A stretch of DNA of 64,000 nt, taken from contig JAAEPD010000147.1 of the NCBI GenBank assembly GCA_024222455.1, positions 1-64,000 on the forward strand. Direction: 5' to 3'. Position 1 is the first letter of the stretch, and every line of letters begins with the position of its first letter. Origin of the DNA: Aureispira sp. GTDB taxonomy: Bacteria > Bacteroidota > Bacteroidia > Chitinophagales > Saprospiraceae. Both the position numbers and the translations under genes were made by a program. Of the stretch, positions 26,619 to 37,700 are shown piece after piece. The notes beneath the pieces are model-generated. The model saw only the letters and a list, made by a program, of their open reading frames with translations. It had not been told where the DNA came from and did no database searches.

Positions 26619-26748
26619 CTACCACCAATTAGCTGCAATAAGAGATGGCACAAAGATTACAGCAAATAAGAAAGCAAGTCCTCCCAAAACAATAACGGCA
26701 ATAACAAAACCTACTCCTCCATTTTTAGAGTTTTTCCATATTTGTCAT
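26619..26748 (-). pseudogene. Remnant C-terminus of a fifth DUF4190-like paralogue
   Basis: The minus strand reads GGVGFVIAVIVLGGLAFLFA VIFVPSLIAANWW then stop at 26619-26621, closely matching the C-terminus of paralogue 3 (AIAAIVLGGLAFLFAVIFVP). The part before it (MTNMEK…) matches paralogue 2 but is in another frame, and nothing further upstream remains before the stop of paralogue 2. It is therefore a truncated, frameshifted copy. Confidence 0.75.
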
Positions 26749-26749
26749 C

Positions 26750-27295
26750 CTAATATCCCAACCCAGCAAAAAGAGCACTTACTACTAAAAGGGAAACAGC
26801 TAATAAAAAAGCTGTTGCGCCCAAAACTATAGCAGCAATTGCAAAACCTTTTGCTCCAGATTTAAAGTGTTCCCTATTTGTCATCTTAAAAAAAATAAGC
26901 CCTAATACAAATGAAACTATCGAAAATACAATAGCTCCAATGCCAATAAAAGGATTAAACATAGTCAAAACAGCAAGCACCAATGCAATTATACCCAGAA
27001 TAAAGGCTATTATACTTCCTGTCTTACTTTTCTTATACTGCTGTTGCTTAACCTTTTTTATCCGTTTATTCAGACGCTTCTCTTGCTTATCCTTAGTTGC
27101 CTTATCCAACTTACTAGACAAACGATTCAAGCGCTTATTCAGCTTAACTTGTCGCTTCTCTTGTTGGGTGGTTACCTTTGGGTCTTTACCCTCATCTCTT
27201 GAACTTTCTAGATTCGGTGCATAGCTTGCTGACGATAGGAGTATAGCCAATATCAATAAACCAATAGATAAAATACTTTGTTGATATTTATACAT
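26750..27295 (-). CDS. DUF4190-like membrane protein, paralogue 2
   Basis: 181 residues from ATG 27295 with the shared N-terminus MYKYQQSILSIGLLILAILL, the 'APNLESSRDEGKDPKV' stretch, the basic helix (KLNKRLNRLSSKLDKATK) and two hydrophobic blocks: 'IIAFILGIIALVLAVLTM' and 'GFAIAAIVLGATAFLLAV'. A third hydrophobic stretch lies between. The N-terminal 80 residues are nearly identical to paralogue 1, the membrane part less so, suggesting recent duplication or gene conversion of the 5' half. 33 bases downstream of paralogue 3. Confidence 0.7.
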   Translation of the reverse strand: MYKYQQSILSIGLLILAILLSSASYAPNLESSRDEGKDPKVTTQQEKRQVKLNKRLNRLSSKLDKATKDKQEKRLNKRIKKVKQQQYKKSKTGSIIAFILGIIALVLAVLTMFNPFIGIGAIVFSIVSFVLGLIFFKMTNREHFKSGAKGFAIAAIVLGATAFLLAVSLLVVSALFAGLGY

Positions 27296-27328
27296 AGAAA
27301 TAGGTTTTATTAAAAATAAAAAAAACTA

Positions 27329-27874
27329 TCACCAATTAATTGCAATAAGAGATGGCACAAAGATTACAGCAAATAAGAAAGCCAATCCCCCTAAAACAAT
27401 AGCAGCAATCGCAATTTTTCTGCCCCCATATTTATTTGAATATTTATTTATTTTAACTAAAAAAATAAGCCCTAATATTAAAGCAATTAACCCAAATGAA
27501 GCTGCACAAAGCCCCATAATAGCGAAAGCAACACCAAATGCAGTAAGAATAGCAAGTACCATTGCAATTAACCCAAAAACAAAACCTACAATAGCTCCTG
27601 TCTTACTTTTCTTATATTGCTGTTGTTTAACCTTTTTTATCCGTTTCCTTAAACGCTCTTTTTGCTGAGTACTAGTTGCTTTATCTACCTTACTAGACAA
27701 ACGATTCAAGCGCTTATTCAGCTTGGCTTCTCGCTTCTCTTGCTGGGTGGTTACCTTTGGGGCTTTACCCTCATCTCTTGAAGATTCTACAGTAGGTGCA
27801 TAGCTTGCTGATGAAAGAAGCATAGTGAGTATCAACAACCCAATAGAAAGAATACGCTGTTGGTACTTTTGCAT
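27329..27874 (-). CDS. DUF4190-like membrane protein, paralogue 3
   Basis: 181 residues starting MQKYQQRILSIG. The same modules: signal segment, 'PTVESSRDEGKAPKV', basic coiled helix (KLNKRLNRLSSKVDKATSTQ), then membrane segments 'AIVGFVFGLIAMVLAILTAF' and 'KIAIAAIVLGGLAFLFAVIF'. Its C-terminus is the closest match to the pseudogene at 26619-26748. Located 44 bases downstream of paralogue 4; the set reads as one leftward transcription unit. Confidence 0.7.
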   Translation of the reverse strand: MQKYQQRILSIGLLILTMLLSSASYAPTVESSRDEGKAPKVTTQQEKREAKLNKRLNRLSSKVDKATSTQQKERLRKRIKKVKQQQYKKSKTGAIVGFVFGLIAMVLAILTAFGVAFAIMGLCAASFGLIALILGLIFLVKINKYSNKYGGRKIAIAAIVLGGLAFLFAVIFVPSLIAINW

Positions 27875-27918
27875 AATATTAAAGTTTAGGTTAAAAAATA
27901 ATAGCCACGTAACGAATA

Positions 27919-28470
27919 CTAAAAACCTCCTATCCCTCCTGAAGCAGTTATAGCTATTAATACATACATAACATATATTAAAAACCCTAGTATTGTCAAA
28001 GCTCCTAATACTATAGCAGCAATTGCTAAACCTTTTCCTCCATAGTCACTAGGATTTCGTTTCGCCAATTTTGTAAAAACAATACCTAAGATTAAAGCTA
28101 CTAATCCAAATATAGGTGATAGTATAATAAACACAGGCGATATAGCGACAAATAGAGCCATTACGATGGCAATTATACCAAAGGCAAGGCCTACAATAGC
28201 TCCTGTCTTATCCTTATACCACTTAACCTTTTTAATTCGTTTGCTTAAACGCTCTTTTTGTTTTGGACTAGTTGCTTTATCCAACTTACTAGATAAGCGA
28301 TTCAAGCGTTTGTTCAGCTTGGCTTGGCGCTTCTCTTCTTGGGTGCTTACCTTTGGGGCTTTACCCTCATCTCTTGAACTTTCTAGATTAGGTGCATAGC
28401 TTGCTGACGATAGAAGTATGGTGAGTAACAATAAACCAATGGATAGAAGGATAGGTTGGTATTTTTGCAT
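27919..28470 (-). CDS. DUF4190-like membrane protein, paralogue 4, first of the array
   Basis: The start is the ATG ending at 28470 (MQKYQPILLSIGLLLL), not the longer frame to 28614, because all copies align from here and a perfect promoter -7 element lies at 28501-28508. 183 residues with the same signal segment, 'APNLESSRDEGKAPKV', basic helix, and hydrophobic blocks including 'GLAIAAIVLGALTILGFLIY'. The basic helix is shorter than in the others (RIKKVKWYKDKTGA). Role unknown; the array invites a dosage or variation explanation. Confidence 0.7.
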   Translation of the reverse strand: MQKYQPILLSIGLLLLTILLSSASYAPNLESSRDEGKAPKVSTQEEKRQAKLNKRLNRLSSKLDKATSPKQKERLSKRIKKVKWYKDKTGAIVGLAFGIIAIVMALFVAISPVFIILSPIFGLVALILGIVFTKLAKRNPSDYGGKGLAIAAIVLGALTILGFLIYVMYVLIAITASGGIGGF

Positions 28471-28500
28471 AAGATTAGATTTTAGGTTAAGAGTATAAGA

Positions 28501-28508
28501 CAAACATA
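28501..28508 (-). promoter_or_regulatory. Promoter -7 element of the paralogue array
   Basis: The minus strand reads TATGTTTG, a perfect TAnnTTTG, about 30 bases before ATG 28470. The best -33 candidate (TTTG, 28538-28535) is 26 bases away, longer than usual. Confidence 0.4.
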
Positions 28509-28655
28509 CCTCATAAACCATATCTATAACATGACAAATATCATAATCAATAGTGATTTTTAGTAAAAAAAGGAGCCATCTGATAAGGCGAACAGTTAGA
28601 TTTTGAACAAACATAAAATATTGCTACTACCATTAAGCTCTCCACCTAAAAAAAG

Positions 28656-28671
28656 CTCACAAGCTTGTGAG
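28656..28671. repeat. 16-bp perfect palindrome
   Basis: CTCACAAGCTTGTGAG in the gap between the giant gene's terminator and the array promoter. A second perfect palindrome, AGATGCATTGCAATGCATCT, is at 28752-28771 just after the giant gene's stop. Confidence 0.5.
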
Positions 28672-28697
28672 TATTAAATACAAACAATAAATAAATC

Positions 28698-28731
28698 AAA
28701 AAAGCAGCCTACTCTAAGAGTAAACTGCTTT
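28698..28731 (-). terminator. Terminator of the giant SprB-repeat gene
   Basis: On the minus strand AAAGCAG (28731-28725 side) pairs with CTGCTTT (28707-28701 side), with an inner TACTC/GAGTA stem (28710-28714/28718-28722), followed by TTTTTT. It lies about 50 bases after the stop. Confidence 0.75.
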
Positions 28732-28778
28732 CATAACATTCTATATTATACAGATGCATTGCAATGCATCTCAACATA

Positions 28779-31700
28779 TTATCTCAACAAGGTTACATCA
28801 CCTTTAAATACCTCTACAGAGCCATCCAAATAGCGAACCTCTATATAATAAACAAATACACCTGTGTTCATTAGTTTACCTTTGAACGTACCATCCCATC
28901 CATGACCTCCTAAGTTAGGTGGAGAATCATTGTGGCTCACTATCAACTCCCCCCAACGATCAAAGATCATGAATTTCTGTACCACATCTACACTAGGCCC
29001 TGCATAAACCATAAAGTGATCATTCACTTTATCACCATTTGGACTAAAGGCACTTGGAATAAACACATCTTCACGCTCGTTCACCTTCACAAAAATATCG
29101 GCATAATTAGGACAACCATTATCTCCTTGTACATTGACTACATAATTGGTCGACTCCCAAGGCTGTGCTTTTACGTGATGACAAGTGTCACAGTCTAACC
29201 AATCGCTTGGAGTCCATGTAATCTTAGGATTATCTGGTGCATTGACTGGCATAAACACATTGAAATCAACGGTTTCACCTCTGAATATCTCCATATCATC
29301 AGGCACCTCCAAAACAATCGAATCAGGTCGAGTAATGGTTGCATACGTTTCATAACCACAATTGTAAGCATCAATTACGCCTACTTGGTATTTGCCAGGA
29401 GATAGATTAGTGAATACAGAATCTGTATTTGGAATACTATCTTTTAGATAATATAAATAAGGAGGTGTACCACCATAAGCTTTTATGGCTATTTGCCCAT
29501 CATCTGAATTAAAGCATTTAGTACGACTTCCTGTAGCTTCTGCAACTAAACCATCAGGTTGTGCAACAGAGGTATCTAAAGTAATAAAACAACCATTATC
29601 ATCTGTCAATGTAACTGTATAATCACCAGCCTTAAGCCCTGCTGCTCTAGAAGAAAGTCCATCACCAAACACAGCACCATTACTCCATGTATATCTAAAT
29701 GGAGGTGTTCCACTACCTTGATATAACATGACTTCTATTTGTCCTTCATCACCACCATTACATTCTATATCGATCACATCTGTAATCTTTGCATTGATTG
29801 GAGAAGGTTGATAAATAAAGACTTCTTGCACAATTTCGCAGCCTTTTGTATCTGTAACAGTACACCAGTATAGTTCAAATGCATTCAAGCCTGTAACAGT
29901 AGTCGTTGTTTCGCCTGTAGACCATTGATAAGTAATTGGGCCACTACCACCAGAAGCTGTTACATTAGCCGTTGCATTAGAATCACCATAACAAGTCACA
30001 TTGGTATGCCATGTGGTGATCTCCATTCCATCAGGGTTGTCTATAAATACAGTTCCAACACCTGTACAACCATTATCATCAGTTACTGTCAAGGTATTAT
30101 TACCATAAGGTAAATAAACTATCACACTATCTATATAACCAGCATCCCAACTAAAGCTATAAGGTCCACCAGTACCACCTGTGACAACAGGCGTAGCTTG
30201 CCCATCATGATCATCCTTACAAGTTACCCCAACCACATCTATAAAGTTAACTATAATCTGATTAGGTTGCCCAACTGTATAGGTCTCAGAGAAGGTACAG
30301 CCGTTGGCATCGGTCACAACTACAGTGTAATTAGCTGCACTTAGATTCCAAATAGTACCTGTTGTTTCTCCATTTGACCATAAGAAGCTATATCCTGGTG
30401 TACCTCCTGTAGGTGTCACATTAATATGCCCATCGCTATCTCCATAACATGCTACATCTTGTATCACATAACGACTAATACTCAGTGGTCCTGGTTCTGT
30501 AATCACTACCAATTCGGATAAAGAACATCCATTAGCATCCGTTACGGTTACATAATGAGTTCCTTGTGTTAGATTATTGGCGATTTGAGTAGATTCTCCA
30601 TTAGACCAATTGTAGGTATAAGGTGTAGCACCTCCGCCCATATTTGCTTGAGCTTGACCATCTGTACCTCCACTACAACTTACATTTTGCAAGTTGGTAG
30701 TGCTTAAACTCAAGGCTGCAGGATCTATTAAGGTAGTACTTGCGGAAATAGTACAACCATTCACATCTGTTATTACTACAGTATATGTTCCTGCTACTAA
30801 GCCTGTTGCTATTGTAGTAGTCTGACCATCTGACCATAAGTAAGTATATGGCCCAGTACCATCACTAGCTGTTGCCGTTGCAGCGCCATCACTTGCTCCT
30901 ACACAACTAATATCAAATCCATTATGATTAGAACTAACATTGGCTGTTGCTTGAACAGTAGTAGGCTCCGATATAGTTATGGTTGTAGTTGTTTCGCAGC
31001 CATGTGCATCTGCTATAGTAGCAGTATATGTACCTGCAACTAAGCCTGTTGCATCTTCTGTATTTTGACCATTTGACCATAAATAAGTATATGGTGCAGT
31101 GCCTCCTGCTCCTAAGGCATTAGCAGTTCCATCATTAGCTCCATTACAACTAATTTGAGCTCCATTATAATCAGAGGTTACAGAAGAACTCGCTGTCAGT
31201 AAAGTTGGTTCTGTAACAGTACTAACTACTAAATCTGTACAACCATTAGCATCTGTTACAATTACGGTATAAGTACCTGCTGTCAATCCTGTAACATTAT
31301 CAACAGTAGCACCTGTTATCCAGTCATAACTATATGGAGCAGTACCTCCTGTAGCTGTTATTGCCACGGCACCATCATTTCCTCCATTACAGTTGACATG
31401 AATAACGGTAGAACTTGCCGCTAAAACAGTTGGCTCTCCTATAGTCACTGTTCCATCTATTGTACAACCATTCGCATCGGTAATAGAAACAGTATGTGTT
31501 CCTTCATCTAAACCTGTAGCTGTTTGAGTCGTTTCGCCATTCGACCAAACAAATTGATAAGGCAAAACTCCATCAGAAGGATTAGCTATAGCTTGTCCAT
31601 CACTACCTCCATTACAATTCACATCTTGTAGGTTAGTTACAACTAATGCTAACGGTTCTGGTTGTGTCAGTGAATCTGTAGTCATTGTCCAACAACTATT

Positions 31701-34700
31701 AATATCTGTAACAGAAACTGCATAAGTCCCAGGATTTAGTCCGGAAACTGTTGTGCTTGTTTGTCCATCAGACCAAACAAAGGTATAAGCTCCTGTCCCC
31801 CCATTGGCAGATACTTGTGCAACACCATCACTACCACCGGCACAACTTATATTATATCCATTATAATTAGATAGAATAGTTGTACTGATTGTCAATACTG
31901 GTGGAGGTGTTATACTCACACTTGCAGTGTCAGTACAACCATTGGCATCGGTAATAGTTACAGGATATAGACTTGCTTGCAAACCAGTAACAGTTTGAGT
32001 TGTTTGTCCATTCACCCAATAATAAGTATAAGGCCCTATACCACCATTGGCATTGGCGACAGCTGTTCCATCATCAGAATCTGCACAACTGAGTTGAGCA
32101 CCATTATAATCGGAAGTAATAGTAGCTGTAGTTATTACTGCACTTGGTTCTGTCACTGTTGTTGTTATAGTCATGGTACAACTATTCGCATCAGTTATGG
32201 TAGCTGTATAAACACCTGCTATCAAGCCCGTAGCAGTTTGCCCAGACTGTGTATTAGACCAACTATAGGTATAACCTGCTGTGCCACCTCCTACTGTTAG
32301 GGCAATACTTCCATCTGCACCTCCATTACAACTTACAGGAGTCATTGCATCTGTTACAGACAGAACAGTTGGCTCTGTCAATGTAGCACTATCTGCAATA
32401 GTACAACCATTGGCATCTGTTACGGTTACAGCATGTGTGCCTACTCCCAAACCTGTTGCTGTTTGGTTGGTTTGTCCATCTGTCCATACAAAAGTATAAT
32501 TGGTGGTACCTCCTATTATATTAGCATTGGCTTCACCATCTGTAAATCCATTACAACTAGGATTTTGAGTATTATCAATAGTTAAGGTCAATGTACTTGG
32601 CTCTGTAACTACTACAGAAGTGATAGTTACACAACTATTGGCATCTGTAACAGTGACATCATATCCTCCTGCTGCCAAACCTGTTGCAGTTTGATCTGTT
32701 TGGCCATCAGACCAAATATAAGTATAGGGTGTTGTTCCTCCTGTAGCTACTACGGTTGCATTTCCATCAGCAGCACCATTACAAAGCGCAGCTATTGAAG
32801 ATATAGTTGTAGTAATTGCATTAGGTTCAGATATAACAACTGTAGTCACAGCAGCACATCCATTATCATCAGAAACAGTAACCGTATGTATACCTGCTGC
32901 TAGGCCTGTAGTTGTTGGTCCAGATTGAGTATTTGACCAATTGTAAGTTAAAGTTCCGGTTCCGCCAGTTCCTCTAGCTATAGAACTTCCATCACTACCT
33001 CCATTACAACTCACATTAATTGCAGTATCAATAGCAGGAACTATAATAGTTGGGTCAATTAAAGTAACTAAAGCTGTATCGGCACAACCATTAGCATCTG
33101 TTACCGTCACTATATAACTGCCTGCACTTAAACCACTAGCAACTTGATTTGTTCCTGTGCTTGACCATGCATAAGTATAATTAGTAGTACCTCCTACAAC
33201 AGTAGCAGTTGCTTGTCCATCACTATCCCCATTACAAGAAACATCTGCGCCATTATAATCTGAACTAACAGCAGCTGTTGCGTTCAAAGAATCTGGTTCT
33301 GTAACCACTACTGCTATAGCCGAAGAACAACTATCTACATCTGACACCGTCACATGATAAGTACCTGCACATAGCCCTGTTGCCATTGCGCTAGTTTGTG
33401 CATTTGGATCATCCCAAATAAAGGTATAAGGTACTGTAGTATTTCCACCAGCGGCAGATACAATAGCAGAACCATTGCAATCTGTGTAACAATCAGGTGT
33501 TGTTATATTAATAATAGAAATGGCTAAAGAACTATTACTTGGTATATTAATATTGTCCGTAGCTGTACAACCATTGGCATCCGTAATGGTAATTGCATTA
33601 AAGTTTGGACACAAGTCAATTGGGGAAGCTGTGGTATTTCCGTTTGACCAAGCATAAGTATATGGTCCTGCTCCTCCCGATACTGAAATAGTAGCTGTAC
33701 CATTACATCCTGTGTTTCCACAATCAGAAGGTGTTGTATTCTGAATAGTTACTGCTAATGCTGTTGGTTCTGTAATTGTTACGTTTGCAACTGTTGAACA
33801 ACTATTGGCATCACTTACTGTTACAAGATGTCCTCCAGCTGTCAAGGCAGAAGCAGTTTGTGTTGTTTCTCCATTATCCCATAAATAACTGTAAGCGGTT
33901 GTTCCACCTGAAGGTGTAGCTGTAGCTTGTCCATCTGACAACCCATTACAACTCACTCCTTGTACTTCTGCTGCTAAAGATTGTAAAACATCAGGTTCCG
34001 TTAGGTTAATTGTTTCGACTACAAAACAACCTGCATTATCACTAACTGTAGCCACATAAGTGTTAGCGCAAAGTCCAGTGAGAGAAGCTGTAGTTTCACC
34101 TGTACTCCAACTGTAGATATATGGTGCTGTACCTCCTAATGGTGTAATATTTATAGCCCCATCACAATCTCCATTACAAGAAATAGCTTGTGTAATGGTA
34201 GAATTTACATTCAAAGCACCTGAATTACCAATATTGATAGTCAAAGTAGCTGTACAAGTATTAGCATCTGTTACGGTTACTATATTATTACCAGAACATA
34301 GTCCAGTTGCATCTTCTGTGGTTTCACCACTAGGCCATTGGTAAGTAAATCCTCCTGCTCCACCACTTGCTGTGATATTAGCAGTTGCATCACAAACCCC
34401 ACAACTCGCTACTGTTTGTGCATCTAAAGCAATATTAATAGCTGCTGGTTCTATAATAGAAACAGGTACTGTAATGGTACACCCATTGGTATCTCGAACA
34501 GTTACGGTATAATTATTTGCTGAAAGGCTACTGAACAGGCCTGTACTGTTAAAGTTAACACCATCTAGGGTGTATTGATAAGGTGCTACGCCTGCTCCAG
34601 CATCTGCTTGTACTGTTATTTCACCATCTGTGCCTCCATTACAACTCACATCTATAGTAGATACTAAAGTGGCTGTAAGCGCTGTAGGTTCTGTAATGGT

Positions 34701-37700
34701 AAAGACTACTGAATCTTGGCAACCATTGGCATCTTCTACTAAAACACCATAATCATCAGCAGTCAAACTACTGAATACATTGCTTGTTCCTGTAGATACT
34801 TGTCCACCTGCATTATACAAAGTATAGGTATAGGTTGGTGTACCATTGGCTGCTAGAATTTCAGCACTTCCAGTCGCATCCCCATTACAAGCTACATTGG
34901 TTTGATTGGCAATAGTAGCCGTAACACTGGTTGGTTGTGTTATAACAACTCTAATAGTATCATAACATCCATTATCATCGCTAATAGAGACTAAATAATC
35001 TCCTGCACATAAACCTGTAGATGTTGCTAACAAGTTGCCACTAGGCCAAGTATACCCATAATCAAAGGCTACTGTTCCTCCAGTAGCTTGTACTGTTGCT
35101 TGGGCATCACAAATGCCATTACAAGTAGCTGCTGTAGCACTAGCTACACTGGCTATAATTGGATTAGGATTACCTATATTAACTGTTGCAGATTCATAAC
35201 ATCCATCATTATCAAATACCGATACGGTGTATGCTCCTGCACACAGCCCTGTAGCTATTGCAGCTGTCTGGCTAGCTGCATTGGCATCCCATAAATAGGT
35301 ATAACCAGTAGTAATATTACCTCCTGAACCAACGACTGTAGCAGCTCCATCACAAGCATTATTACAACTTTCGTCCACTACACTATTGATATTAGCAAAT
35401 ATTGGGTTTGGTGTAGTAATAACTGCATGAGAAGTATCAAAACAGTTATTAGAACCCGTAACTGTTACATAGTAGGTACCTGCCGCAAGTCCTGTAATGG
35501 TAGAGTCGGTAGCTCCTGTACTCCATACAAAACTAAATGGTGGCACTCCTCCACTAACTATCTGAGCTGAGGCTGTTCCATCATTTTGACCAGAACAGCT
35601 CAATGGAGTAGTAACTGGAGATAACAATGGATTAGTAGTTGTGGTAATCATAATCTCTCCAGAGTTATCTCCACCTAAGAAACTAAATCCACCATCTATC
35701 TGTATAACATAGCTTGTATTTGGTTGTAAACTGGTATAAGTCTGTGACCAGTTGATTGGCATCACATCACAACTTGTAAAAGTCTGACAATCGACCAATG
35801 CAGCAGGATTATTGTCACAAGGTGTTGAATCTTGGAATAAGGATATATTAAATCCATCACTTGGTGTAATTCCTAACAAGCAGTTTCCATTAGAGATAGC
35901 ATTGATAACATGCAAAGTTACATCACTACCATTACAATCTGATAAGAAGGAATAGTATAAAGAATGTTCTGGGTTGTCCCCTTCACTACATTCAAAATAC
36001 CCAGGTGTTCCACCAGATACATCTTCGCCCCCCGCTCCTGCTGTATTGAAACAATAAGGTACATTGGGTTGCATAGGTACTGTCAATGCATTTAAGCAAT
36101 GGTCTGCTCCACAACCTTCAGAGACACAGATTTCATAATCTTCGCCATCGTCATCACCATCATCATTGAATACTTGTAAGAATACTGTTGTACCAGGAGG
36201 TGCTGAAACTTCAAAAGAAACATCATCAAAAAGACCACCACCATCACAATCTAATGGTGTTAGGTTGCCACAAGTTCCTGTGTAAGCAACTACTGTCAAC
36301 TCAGAGAAGTCTCCAATAATTCCACCTCCTACACCATCATCGTTACCTTCTACAACAGCAACTCCCGAACTTGGCATAGTGAAGGAATACCATGTATCTC
36401 CACAGTTGCCATTACAACCTTGTGCATAAGCAGGATTGTAAGAAATAGTTGGTTGTCCATAATTAAATTGTTGGAAAGTACCATTAGCATTGAGACAAGA
36501 TTCTGCTTGTACAGTTAGCATAGTAGCACTATCACAATAGTTGTTGTTAGGTTCTGGATCGCCAGGATTGCCTGTACCATATTGTGGGTAAATATCTTCT
36601 ATAGAAATATTGAAGGTGCCTTCATCTACTAAACCAGAACCATCTACTTGTATAAAATAGGTGTTGCCTGGTGTCAAGCAAGTTGCTTCTATATTTTCAG
36701 GAATAATTGCTGTAGGCCAGTTAGAACTCTCTATTCGAGAAAATGACCCTGTACAAGTATTATTGCTAGAAGAGAATAGGTAAACTTCTGGATCCATCCC
36801 AAAGAAAATATTGGTTGAATTCACCTCAATTTCTACACGTCCTGAAGGTGGTGCTGTAAACTGATACCAAACAGTATTAGTGGCATAATTGCCAACCCCA
36901 GGTTCTCCAAATTCTACGTTTGCACATTCATTAGTCTCATTATTTATAGTTTGGGTAGTGTTGGGCACTCCAAAGTTGTAGGCATTACAAATATCATTAT
37001 TATAAGGGAAGTTGGTTGATCCACCATCATCCTTGACTTCTATAGTAAAGTAACCTTCTACTCCACCAAACAGACCTCCTGTGGCTCCATCTACTTGCAC
37101 AAAATAGGTTTGCCCAGCGACTAAACATTCTAGAGTCAAATCTTCATTGCTTCCAAATGGATTGTGAGAGCTTCCTAGCTCAACAAATGGCCCAACACAA
37201 GAATTAGTGGCAGACATATAAGCAGCAACTTGTAAGTCGATCTCATCGCCTAAATTGTTAGGGTCACTATTCAATTCTATTTCCACATTACCAGAAGCAG
37301 GTGCTTCGAAAGTAAACCAAACGGTTTGCTCCCTAGACCATGCTGAAGGGTTTGGCTCTCCTGGTTCTACATCTGAACAATGGTTCTGATAATCTACACC
37401 ATTGTTTATGGAACCACCATTGGGAACTTGTCCTAAGTTGACTGCATTACACAAAATATTATAAGGAGGTCGTACACCTGCACCATCATCTTCTATTTCT
37501 ATATGGAAATAACCTTCTTGGTTTAAGATAGAACCATCTACCTGCACCCAATAACGTCTACCAGGATATAAACAAGTAAGGTTAACTTCTGCATCAAAGC
37601 TAAATACGGGGTCATCATCACCATCTTCTAACAAGGACAGAGAACCAGTACAAGCATTGTTACTAGATTCGTAAACTGCTAATTGTAAATCTACACTATT

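Noticed and set aside
26588-26653. 22-residue N-terminal extension of paralogue 1
   Set aside because: It is translated from the pseudogene remnant in a different frame, and the other copies start at the MYKYQQ/MQKYQ methionine.
28471-28614. 48-residue N-terminal extension of paralogue 4
   Set aside because: It would pass through the perfect promoter element at 28501-28508 and has no counterpart in the other copies.
31977-32499. Plus-strand Ser/Thr/Cys-rich frames across the SprB array
   Set aside because: Mirror images of the repeat codons; they recur with the period of the array.
29325-35633. Possible CRISPR-like periodic array
   Set aside because: The period is about 234 bases, degenerate at DNA level, fully open in one frame and explained by SprB protein repeats.
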